Origin: a bacterium
Lineage (GTDB): Bacteria > Chloroflexota > Dormibacteria > UBA8260 > Bog-877
Assembly: GCA_021817185.1 (NCBI GenBank)
Contig: JAKAVU010000128.1
Coordinates: forward strand, 1 to 8,009
DNA: 8,009 nucleotides
Direction: 5' to 3'
Part shown: positions 1 to 5,444 of the stretch, piece by piece
How positions within the stretch are numbered: the stretch's first letter is position 1
Layout of the letters: each line of letters begins with the position of its first letter
Program-made: the position numbers and the translations under genes
The notes under the pieces: model-generated
Told to the model about the DNA's origin: nothing
Seen by the model: only the letters and a program-made list of their open reading frames with translations
Database searches by the model: none

Positions 1-621
1 GTGAGGGCAGCCACCCACGTGGCGCAAGACCCGAAACGGCGACGGCAACCTTGGGCAGCGTCCAGGTCAGGAAAGACCGCTCGTCCCGACCGGGTGTCTT
101 ATGGGCACTCAGCAGGAACGGTCGCTGGAGCAGCTGGCATCTCTCGCTCCGGCGGGCAGGCGCGGCGCGCGGAGACTAAGTCTGAGCAGGCCGGGGTGGC
201 GCGTATCCGGCGCGTGGCCGAGATCAGGAGTGTGGAGCGGCGCCTGTGCAGGAACCGGCCGCCGCTTCGGGTGGCGGACTACATTGGTGCCCCGCGAGCC
301 TCAGGATACCGAGCGGTGGATGTCGTCGTCTCATACCCGGACGAGCACGGCGTGGCCAGGGCCATCGAGGTCCAGTTGCGGACCCGGATCATGCATGAGT
401 GGGCCGTCACCGTCGAGCGCCTCGGAGGGCGTATTGAAGCTGACCTCAAGAGTGGCGTCGGTCCGCGGCCGGTGCTCGACTTCCTAAGGACGGCATCCGC
501 CGCTATGGCGATTGAGGAGGCGGGAGGAATGGTGGCTCGCGAGTTAGCAGCGGAAGTGGTCACGTTGCGGGCTGCCGCGATGCCATACTTGGAACGAAAC
601 TCAGGGAGGAACAAGCCATGA
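1..621 (+). pseudogene. RelA/SpoT synthetase-domain protein, N-terminally degraded
   Basis: The open frame starts with GTG at the window edge, but only residues about 64-180 look like a (p)ppGpp synthetase (RelA/SpoT) domain. Visible motifs are VADYIGAPRASGYRAV (91-106), IEVQLRT (122-128) and MHEWA (131-135), followed by a helical tail with AIEEAGG. In working synthetases of this family the region before position 190 encodes a basic RxK segment and a DIxG motif. Neither is present, and residues 1-60 are arginine/serine-rich with no family likeness. A fragment reading LSR ends at 190 in the second frame, just where recognisable sequence resumes in the first frame as AGV. That suggests a small frameshifting deletion that removed the M-Q-D-I segment. 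The usual His after SGYR(A/S)(V/L) is Asp107. The stop overlaps the start of the next ORF (ATGA). I infer a non-functional relic. A live 5' extension beyond the window is possible but would still lack those motifs. Confidence 0.72.
603..610 (+). promoter_or_regulatory. Strong ribosome binding site for the small partner ORF
   Basis: AGGGAGGA lies seven bases before the ATG at 618, inside the 3' end of the RelA/SpoT reading frame. With the ATGA stop/start overlap it shows that the second cistron was translated and coupled to the first. It also fixes the start at 618. Confidence 0.7.
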
Positions 622-869
622 GCGACTCGATCCAACACTTCCTGCTGGTCTTCGATCATGCCAAAGGCGAGTTGGTCGAGGTCCAGGAGTTCGGGTCTGA
701 TGCCGCTCGCGCCCTGGCGGCCTATGCGGAGTAGGAACGAGACCTGCGGACGAGCCCTTCGCTCGAGATCGTCCTGGTTGGGTCGGATTCCTACGACACT
801 GTGCGAGTGACTCATGCCAACTACTTCGCCGAAGCGGCAGCCACATCGAAGTACCTCGTTGGCGTCTGA
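618..869 (+). pseudogene. Small partner ORF of the RelA/SpoT-domain gene, interrupted by an in-frame TAG
   Basis: Read from ATG 618, the frame gives 38 residues (start MSDSIQHFLLVFDHAKGELV), a TAG at 732-734, then 44 more residues (start ERDLRTSPSLEIVLVG, end SKYLVGV) to TGA at 867-869. Both halves look like one small protein of about 83 residues: FLLVFDH, then EVQEFGSDAARALAAYAE, a charged helix, EIVLVGSDS and VTHANYF. I recall this protein type directly downstream of RelA/SpoT-domain genes in actinobacteria; its function is unknown to me. The upstream gene's stop overlaps this ATG, so the two form a bicistron. One base change (for example from TTG, CAG, AAG or GAG) would create the TAG. Stop readthrough is possible but nothing here supports it. 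The most likely reading is a recent inactivation. Confidence 0.72.
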
Positions 870-1077
870 GTTCCACCTCGCTATGAGCGCTGGCTGAAAA
901 GCCGTCCCGGTCGGTCGGCAGAGGTCTTGCTGGGGCGCTCCACCGAGTGCAGTGGTCGCGGTACCCCAATCTCCCCATTTTTGCCTGCGGAGCGCTTCGA
1001 TGGCCGCCTCCAGGTGCCGTCCAAAGCCGTCTGGTGACTGACCGGGCCTGACCCGATAGGTGCCACTCAGCTGCGAG

Positions 1078-1102
1078 GGCCCCAGGCGCGGCCGCCTGGG
1101 CC
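1078..1102. repeat. Strong GC-rich inverted repeat (hairpin)
   Basis: CCCAGGCG (1081-1088) and CGCCTGGG (1093-1100) form a perfect eight-pair stem with the loop CGGC. Two further G-C pairs form (1078-1079 with 1101-1102) if C1080 bulges out. No T-run follows on either strand. It could be a U-poor transcription terminator for the RelA/SpoT pair about 210 bases upstream, or a dispersed palindromic element. The structure is certain; its role is inferred. Confidence 0.6.
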
Positions 1103-1257
1103 AACATCGGACCGCTGCCAACCCGGCTCTTCACCTGGCCTCGGTCCGACTCAAAGCTTCCTCCAGGAGCCGCTATGGGCCGGCCGGCTCCCCCAAAGTT
1201 GACTGCAATGGGAGCGGATTGAAGTCGGCGTCTGCGGTCATTGCTGAACTCAAAAAT

Positions 1258-1303
1258 CGGAGCCGACGGGGAGATTCGAACTCCCGGCCAGCGGTTTACG
1301 AAA
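1258..1303 (-). other. 3' half of a tRNA (Thr, CGT): integration attachment-site remnant
   Basis: On the minus strand the sequence runs from the anticodon loop TTCGTAA (1302-1296, anticodon CGT) through the anticodon-stem 3' strand ACCGC and a short variable loop. A perfect T arm follows: GGGAG, loop TTCGAAT, CTCCC (1285-1269). Then come the acceptor strand CGTCGGC (1268-1262), TCC and a T-run. The 5' half is missing: the bases before the loop read CCGAT rather than the GCGGT needed to pair, and no D arm or 5' acceptor strand is found. Tyrosine integrases use exactly this 3' segment as the att core and leave a duplicate at the far end of the element. On that model the element occupies higher coordinates and the old chromosome lies below 1258. 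The intact tRNA and the integrase are not in the window. Confidence 0.75.
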
Positions 1304-1318
1304 TCGGAAACGTATGTG

Positions 1319-1398
1319 CGCCGACGTTCGTGACCGTTCATTTCGAGTTCAATTGGGTGGCGAAAGGCGCCCTGGTGTCCGCCATAGTCCGCCGACGT
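1319..1398 (+). repeat. Direct repeat of CGCCGACGT beside the att remnant
   Basis: The nine-base word CGCCGACGT occurs at 1319-1327 and again at 1390-1398, 71 bases apart, on the side where the integrated element should lie. Paired short direct repeats next to an att core can be integrase arm-binding sites. Two copies of nine bases in GC-rich DNA can also occur by chance. Confidence 0.3.
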
Positions 1399-1408
1399 GC
1401 GCCCCCGA

Positions 1409-1429
1409 TGGGGTCAAAACTGGGGTCAA
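1409..1429 (+). repeat. Direct repeat of TGGGGTCAA with a 12-base period
   Basis: TGGGGTCAA is found at 1409-1417 and 1421-1429, about one helical turn apart and so on nearly the same DNA face. It lies between the att remnant and the 3' end of higA. It could be an integrase or excisionase binding site. No promoter was recognised next to it. Confidence 0.35.
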
Positions 1430-1492
1430 GAGTTCCGCCTGATTGGAGCGTCGCCCGGCTCGGGGCCGTGTCCCGGGCGACGCATGGAAGAG

Positions 1493-1794
1493 TCAGGTCC
1501 GCACCAGCGGGGTAATCTCCTCGAGGACTTGGCTCAGCCGGTCGCGCTCGAGCTCAAGGTCGTAGCGGCCTTGCAGGTTCATCCAGAACCGCTCGGATGT
1601 GCCGAAGTAGCGCGAGAGTCGGAGCCCGGTGTCGGCGCTGATCCGACGCTTGCCATGGACTATCTCGTTGATGCGACGGGGCGGCACACCGATCGCCAGG
1701 GTCAGCCGATGCTGGCTGAGTGCCAGGGGGGCAGGTACTCCTCGACCAGAACCTCCCCGGGGTGCATGGGCGGAAACTCTGCAGCTGCGCTCAT
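1493..1794 (-). pseudogene. higA: HigA-family XRE antitoxin with a one-base frameshift
   Basis: HigA is the DNA-binding antitoxin of the HigBA module: it neutralises the HigB RNase and represses its own operon. Two frames together give a complete antitoxin of about 100 residues. From ATG 1794 the first 21 residues read MSAAAEFPPMHPGEVLVEEYL, with the family's MHPGEVL start. After a one-base shift at the C6 run (plus strand 1726-1731) the sequence continues PLALSQHRLTLAIGVPPRR, then INEIVHGKRRI, LSRYFGTSERFWMNLQ and a coiled C-terminus to TGA. The helix-turn-helix is intact in the second part. A GAAGG ribosome site lies nine bases before the ATG, overlapping the stop of the toxin remnant upstream. 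The downstream frame alone would start with an unrelated arginine-rich N-terminus. The lesion could be a true mutation or a homopolymer sequencing error. Confidence 0.82.
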
Positions 1795-1806
1795 TGCGCA
1801 TCGCCT

Positions 1807-1959
1807 TCAGTGATACTCAACTATCTCCACCTCTTCTGGGCCGCTCCCGGTCCAGCGAAACCAGATCCTCCATTGGTCGTTGATGCGGATGCTGTAGCGT
1901 CCAGCCAGATCTCCGGGGAGCGCTTTCATAAGATCTCCCTCTGCCATCTCGGCCCTCAT
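1807..1959 (-). pseudogene. higB: HigB toxin remnant (C-terminal half)
   Basis: HigB is a RelE-fold mRNA-cleaving toxin of about 90-95 residues, normally encoded just before higA. Here the frame yields at most 50 residues from ATG 1959, ending LAGRYSIRINDQWRIWFRW, then EEVEIVEYH and TGA. That matches the C-terminal half of the family (the GxYSIRINDQWRI and VEIVDYH segments). The N-terminal helices are absent: upstream in this frame comes an unrelated stretch and then a TAG near 2020. The stop lies 12 bases before the higA ATG, the normal higBA layout. The internal ATG just before KALPGDLAG could also be used. Without the N-terminal half the product is unlikely to be a working RNase. Family identity is confident, truncation nearly so. 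Confidence 0.78.
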
Positions 1960-2431
1960 CGATCCCCGCCTAGACTGGTGCCCGGACGCGGTCGTCGTAA
2001 GGGCTCCAGGCTACTCGCATGAGTCCGCGAGCGGAAAGGAATCTGGTCCCCGCCGGCCCGGACTCTGGAGTCGATCACGAGCACTTCTGGTACCTCCCAG
2101 CTGGCTCTGAGACTCAGTGCGTGGTCCAAGCTCTGCCGTGGATGGTGAGGTACAAGCCCGAAGATCCGGTGATTTGCAGATCCACAGGCTACATGTCCGG
2201 TCGGAACTCCCTGGCAAGTCGCATGGCGGATCACAGGAATCCGCGCCCGGCCTCCGGGAACTGGGACTGCCAGCGCCGGTGCCGCAGGCAGCCTCCACCT
2301 GGGGTGTAACCGGAATGCCCATTCGACGTGGAGCGTGGGACCGGTCGCCGCAGCGAGCTGGGTCGAGTGCACCCAATCTCGGAGATCGCCCCAGTTCTCT
2401 CTCCAAGAGGATTCGGGGGTAAACTAGACGC
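1960..2431. other. 472-base stretch with no convincing gene
   Basis: Several open frames cross this stretch on both strands, but none has family motifs, a good ribosome site or a consistent compositional signal. The missing 5' half of higB should have been at its left edge and is not recognisable in any frame I read. A small perfect inverted repeat, GACTC-TG-GAGTC, lies at 2061-2072. The last bases before 2432 probably hold the promoter of the next gene, with TAAACT (2420-2425) as a weak -10 candidate. Confidence 0.45.
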
Positions 2432-2887
2432 ATGATGGTGTCGGCGAGGTCGTCCACAGCCATCGGAATAGTAGCCCTGGTCCTCCTTGGCATTGGGCTT
2501 GCCGCTTCAAGAGGCAGCTTTACGGAGGCCGCACGCGGGCCCTTGCCACCACCCGGGTATGGATCCGTCACCGGCTATCTGGACGCGTGCTCGGGCGTGC
2601 CGCGCATCCCGCTCGCAAGTCCATACGGCTTCGGGACTGTCACAGTCCTGTCTGGACGGATCCGCTGGAGGTCCGTAGCGATCGGCCAGTGGCAGGAGTC
2701 TCTTCCGACCACCGCTGTAGCCAAGGACATGGCCACGCCACAGTTGCCCTTTCACTTTGTCCTACGAGCTGGCCGGTACGTCCTTATGGGGAACTATGGG
2801 CATGGAAGCAACGTCTTCCCAACCGTCCCGATCGTCATCAAGCCCGGCCGCTCCGTACGTCTGAACATACCCAACCAGTGCATGTAG
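2432..2887 (+). CDS. Hypothetical exported or membrane-anchored protein
   Basis: The product has 151 residues. Residues 1-8 are short and include one Arg, residues 9-26 form a hydrophobic stretch (TAIGIVALVLLGIGLAAS), and a Pro/Gly-rich linker follows (37-44). This is a signal peptide or single N-terminal anchor. The rest looks like a small extracytoplasmic beta-sandwich: GSVTGYLDAC, then FHFVLRAGRYVLMG, and IVIKPGRSVRLNIPNQC at the end. The pattern 'F.L..G.Y.L.G ... V.I.PG..V.LNIP' recalls carboxypeptidase-regulatory-like or prealbumin-like folds. Only two cysteines lie outside the membrane segment (53 and 150), near the two ends of the domain, and could form a disulfide. Start 2432 and the adjacent ATG 2435 are both possible; the ribosome site (GGGGG, 2416 onward) is weak. 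It stands alone, convergent with the gene ending at 3085. The function is unknown. Confidence 0.72.
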   Translation: MMVSARSSTAIGIVALVLLGIGLAASRGSFTEAARGPLPPPGYGSVTGYLDACSGVPRIPLASPYGFGTVTVLSGRIRWRSVAIGQWQESLPTTAVAKDMATPQLPFHFVLRAGRYVLMGNYGHGSNVFPTVPIVIKPGRSVRLNIPNQCM

Positions 2888-3084
2888 GCTGGGGCGCTTG
2901 ATAGCTGGGCCAACTTGCTCCCAAGCGACACGCTCCCGTTCTAACGGAAGCGAACCCCACCTCAGCCTGGCCAGGTCCACACTAGCGCCTCGCCCGCCAC
3001 GTGGCTCCAAGGCAACGCGGCTACGCACTCGGAGCGACTTCCCTCCGGTTGCGGGTCGCCGCCGGTGATCAAGGCAAGTGGCCG

Positions 3085-3399
3085 TCATTCGGGGCCAGTC
3101 TTCTGGAGCACCCGCAGCTCCCACGCGTAGAAGTAGGTGGGGTCCCCTTCCACCCGAGAACTGGGCGCTCCTCCTCCTCCACATTCGACCTTGTCACCAT
3201 CATTGGCGAACGGCTCGCCCGACGCATCGAGGATGGCGCATTCCCCCGCTGCGCAGACACTGTGTTCGGCCTCCAGCCGGATGCGGATGTGATGTCCGGA
3301 CGTTCCTTCGACAAGGAAGTCGCAGCCGTCCTCCTCGGCCGCGCGGCGCAGCGTGCCGCTCAGGAGGGCGAGATGGTGTGGGGTTTCCCGAAAGCTCAA
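3085..3399 (-). CDS. Hypothetical protein, second gene of a two-gene operon, TTG start
   Basis: The product has 104 residues, reads from TTG 3399 and ends RVLQKTGPE. I do not recognise a named family. The layout LSGTL...EEDGCDFLVEG, then AILDASGEPFANDGDKVECGGGG, and DPTYFYAWELRVLQ looks like a small beta-rich domain. I know similar 'GTL..GC....LDA.G...A..GD.V..GGG' patterns from uncharacterised actinobacterial proteins. There are four cysteines (26, 49, 54, 73) and no signal peptide or membrane segment. The TTG overlaps the TGA of the upstream gene as TTGA, so translation is probably coupled; no clear ribosome site precedes it. Third codon positions are GC-rich, as expected for a real gene. 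Long open frames on the opposite strand are shadows. Confidence 0.66.
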   Translation of the reverse strand: MSFRETPHHLALLSGTLRRAAEEDGCDFLVEGTSGHHIRIRLEAEHSVCAAGECAILDASGEPFANDGDKVECGGGGAPSSRVEGDPTYFYAWELRVLQKTGPE

Positions 3400-4133
3400 G
3401 GAACGATACGGGCGCGTTCCGCTGGCTCCCGCGTGGTCCCCCTAGGGTACGCGGTGTACGTGTCGGTTGAGCGAGAAATCTCTGCCGCCAGTGGAGCGAC
3501 GACCTCGCGAACGAACTGCTCGTCCGTGTCAGGCTGCAGTGCGATACTGGCGACCCAGGCCCCGTCCCTGAGGTCCACGTGGAGCGTGACAAAGCTCAGC
3601 CCATGGCGACTGAGGCGCTTGGCAAGCATCAGGGCGGCGTAGCTTTCGTCAGGGCCCGGCGGCCACAGGGCCTCCTCATAGGCGCCCAACCTGCAGCTGA
3701 AGTCGCCCTCCGGGCATTGCCACTCGATCAAATCCAGGGTGCGCCGGGCCACCAAGACCCGTGCGTGGGATGGACACGGCGGAACACCCACTTGGAGGGC
3801 CGGTTGCAGCACGTCTTGCAGTTCCGCTGCGAAAGCGCAAATCGCGTTGATCAGGTCGGGACCGTCGAGCACCAGGGCTCCGAGGGCATCTTCGCCGGCC
3901 TTCAGGGTCACCGTAATCGGGAGCTGACGCGAGTTGGCCGACCACATGACTACGGGGAGGGCACGGAAACCTATGTCCGCGAAGAGTGCCTCCAACCAGT
4001 CGAGGGGCTGATGGTTCACATCCCCATTCTGGGCGGGTGCAAGTCCCACGGCAAGGGGTGGCTGACCGCCCGAGGTGCGGCGGGCTACGTCGAGTCGCGG
4101 AGATTCAGGAGTGCTAACCCTGGCAAGAGGCAT
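3396..4133 (-). CDS. Hypothetical protein with a CPxH...CP motif, first gene of a two-gene operon
   Basis: The product has up to 245 residues from ATG 4133. The first 38 residues are Pro/Ala-rich and poorly ordered. Folded sequence starts near VNHQPLDWLEALFADIG, so GTG 4019 is an alternative start giving about 207 residues. An N-terminal alpha/beta part (40-115) is followed by PPCPSH (118-123), then EWQCPEGDFSCRLGAYEEALWPP (138-159 region), and a C-terminal alpha/beta part ending ISRSTDTYTAYP. C120, H123, C140 and possibly C147 could bind a metal, but the set does not match a zinc family I can name. No membrane segment is seen. The stop overlaps the next gene's TTG. It is divergent from the propeller gene at 4315, so the two probably share a regulatory region. 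I do not know the function. Confidence 0.68.
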   Translation of the reverse strand: MPLARVSTPESPRLDVARRTSGGQPPLAVGLAPAQNGDVNHQPLDWLEALFADIGFRALPVVMWSANSRQLPITVTLKAGEDALGALVLDGPDLINAICAFAAELQDVLQPALQVGVPPCPSHARVLVARRTLDLIEWQCPEGDFSCRLGAYEEALWPPGPDESYAALMLAKRLSRHGLSFVTLHVDLRDGAWVASIALQPDTDEQFVREVVAPLAAEISRSTDTYTAYPRGTTREPAERARIVP

Positions 4134-4272
4134 GAAAGAGATGGTGGCCCCACACGCCTGGTAGTGAGTGGACAGGGCGATCCACCACAGCGTAGATCAG
4201 CGGGTGTTGCGCTCAGTCCTGGCGCGTAGGTGCTCGCTGCGCTCACTACGGGTGGACTCGATCACGACTGAC

Positions 4273-4302
4273 TCGACAGCACTGACACAGTCAGGGCAGA
4301 AT
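4273..4302 (+). promoter_or_regulatory. Possible promoter with an internal palindrome before the propeller gene
   Basis: TCGACA (4273-4278) and CAGAAT (4297-4302) are spaced 18 bases apart and resemble -35 and -10 boxes. The palindrome CTGAC-ACA-GTCAG (4282-4294) lies between them, where a repressor would block polymerase. Transcription would start near 4309, only about six bases before ATG 4315, which fits a leaderless mRNA and the lack of a ribosome site there. The box matches are partial, so this is a candidate only. Confidence 0.28.
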
Positions 4303-4314
4303 GGACTGACGAGT

Positions 4315-5430
4315 ATGCCCCAAACCTTCACCGATGAGGAGCAGTTGGTGGTCGAGGTGCCACCGGAGGTCGCGTCTAACAAGCACCCGACCATCTGGTA
4401 CCGCACTGCTGCGAACCCGAATCTCCTGATCGCCATTGACTGGAATGGCCAGAAGACAGGAGAGCTGGAGGTCATGGCGGCAGGACGCGCTGGCGCAAGC
4501 CCCTCACCTGAAGGGGCACGACTGCTCCTTTGGAACGCCAGGGCAGCGAGCGGGGCGACCTTGCTGGGCAGGATCGCCGGCGGCGGATGGGCGGGCGACG
4601 CCCGACACGTATGCAGCGTTCGTGCAGCCGACGGCAACCTTGAGCCTCCCCGATGGACCCCTGCCGGTTCCTTCCCTGGGGGCTCGAGGGCCCGCGGTTG
4701 GGACCGGTACACTTTCCAGCCAGTTCCGGCCGCACTCTTTCTTGAGGAAGTGGCGACGGGGCGACTCCGGAAGGTGGCGGAGGTGGGTATGCGCCCTGGT
4801 CCACTGCCCGTGGGATCGGGGCTGCACATCGTGTGCTGCAGTGTTCCCCACAACGTGGCAATCGTCAGCGATGCGGAGCTGCCCGTACCGCTCACGATGA
4901 TCCAGCGCGTGGACCTCTCAACCGGCGCGGTGAGCAAGTTGCCATTGGAGGTGGACGCTCCCGACACTCACATTGGTGAGATGGTCTTCTCCAACGACGG
5001 GGCTCTCGTAGCCGTGAGGTCGCTTCCACGGAGGAGCGAGGCAACGCCTCAGCAAGTGTCACCCTTCCCCCGCGTCGCCATCTACGAGACGGGCTCCGGA
5101 TCTCTCCTGCGTCAAGTCGAGGCTACTGAGGTACTGGGTTTTTCAGATCGTGGTCGGCGCCTGCTCACCGTTAGCCCGGCGGCGGGCGATCCGAGGCTGC
5201 GAGTCTTCTCTGTGATCGACTGGACTTCTGGCGAGGTGCTGTGGACGAAGCAGAGCAGCTACGGCAGCTGGTTGACTCGCCCCGGGAGCGACGACCTCTT
5301 GGTGGCCGATCGCGGCTGGCGAGCTATCCCGGCCGAGAATCGAAGCCAGCCCGTGGAGGATCTTTGGGTGATCAGAGGTGATGGTGAGGCGATCCTGGCA
5401 GCGAAGGGGGCGTCTCCTCTCACCGACTGA
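4315..5430 (+). CDS. Beta-propeller-like (WD40/TolB-type repeat) hypothetical protein
   Basis: The product has 371 residues from ATG 4315 (MPQTFTDEEQLVVEVPPEV). The frame stays open back to 4168, but that extension is arginine/serine-rich and unlike the rest, so I prefer 4315. Numbered from 4168, weak blade-like repeats recur, each with an SPDG-like turn before a hydrophobic strand: SPSPEGARLLLWN (111-123), GDARHVCSV (143-151), VFSNDGALVAV (273-283), GFSDRGRRLLTV (324-335) and RPGSDDLLVAD (371-381). Strand pairs such as RVFSVIDWTSGEVLW sit between them. This is typical of a seven-bladed WD40 or TolB-like propeller used for binding rather than catalysis. No signal peptide or lipobox is seen, so it is probably cytoplasmic. 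It is divergent from the minus-strand operon, with a possible shared regulatory region. The partner is unknown. Confidence 0.66.
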   Translation: MPQTFTDEEQLVVEVPPEVASNKHPTIWYRTAANPNLLIAIDWNGQKTGELEVMAAGRAGASPSPEGARLLLWNARAASGATLLGRIAGGGWAGDARHVCSVRAADGNLEPPRWTPAGSFPGGSRARGWDRYTFQPVPAALFLEEVATGRLRKVAEVGMRPGPLPVGSGLHIVCCSVPHNVAIVSDAELPVPLTMIQRVDLSTGAVSKLPLEVDAPDTHIGEMVFSNDGALVAVRSLPRRSEATPQQVSPFPRVAIYETGSGSLLRQVEATEVLGFSDRGRRLLTVSPAAGDPRLRVFSVIDWTSGEVLWTKQSSYGSWLTRPGSDDLLVADRGWRAIPAENRSQPVEDLWVIRGDGEAILAAKGASPLTD

Positions 5431-5444
5431 CCTGAACATACAGG

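Larger units (their letters stand above)
870..1492. other. 623-base stretch with no convincing gene; holds a hairpin and a tRNA-derived att site
   Basis: No frame here has a recognisable protein together with a plausible start and ribosome site. A minus-strand frame at about 1060-880 reads PDGFGRHLEAAIEALRRQK, which is protein-like, but it has no clear start and runs on into sequence antisense to the RelA/SpoT pair; it may be a gene relic. The stretch does contain a strong inverted repeat (1078-1102), a 3' tRNA fragment (1258-1303) and two short direct-repeat pairs (1319-1429), listed separately. Confidence 0.5.

Noticed and set aside
732..734. Amber recoding (TAG read as an amino acid)
   Set aside because: The gene at 2432-2887 ends naturally in TAG, and no pyrrolysine-type genes or recoding signals are visible.
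279..1121. Long minus-strand open frame across the Rel pair
   Set aside because: It is antisense to the RelA/SpoT domain and partner ORF, which carry family motifs. Only the 880-1060 part (PDGFGRHLEAAIEALRRQK) looks protein-like, and it has no start or family.
601..1341. Minus-strand frame containing NRWPGVRISPSAP
   Set aside because: That segment is the conceptual translation of the tRNA fragment, a common false gene; the rest has no motif.
2178..2186. DnaA-box-like AGATCCACA
   Set aside because: It is a single 7-of-9 match with no AT-rich region or further boxes, so there is no origin.
1956..2571. Overlapping minus-strand frames of 138 and 186 residues
   Set aside because: Neither has a recognised motif or ribosome site, and the right part is antisense to the exported-protein gene.
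2895..2927. CGCTTG/CAAGCG inverted repeat after the exported-protein gene
   Set aside because: Six pairs around a 21-base loop and no T-run; not distinguishable from chance.
3034..3059. GCGAC/GTCGC inverted repeat after the minus-strand operon
   Set aside because: Five base pairs with a 16-base loop and no T-run are too weak to call a terminator.
3001..3642. Plus-strand frame of 213 residues
   Set aside because: It is antisense to the 3085-4133 operon, whose frames fit each other (TTGA overlap) and have sensible protein sequence.
3579..4229. Plus-strand frame of 216 residues
   Set aside because: It is antisense to the first operon gene and lacks domain features.
4168..4314. N-terminal extension of the propeller gene
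   Set aside because: The 49 residues are Arg/Ser-rich and unlike the rest; ATG 4315 begins the ordered sequence.
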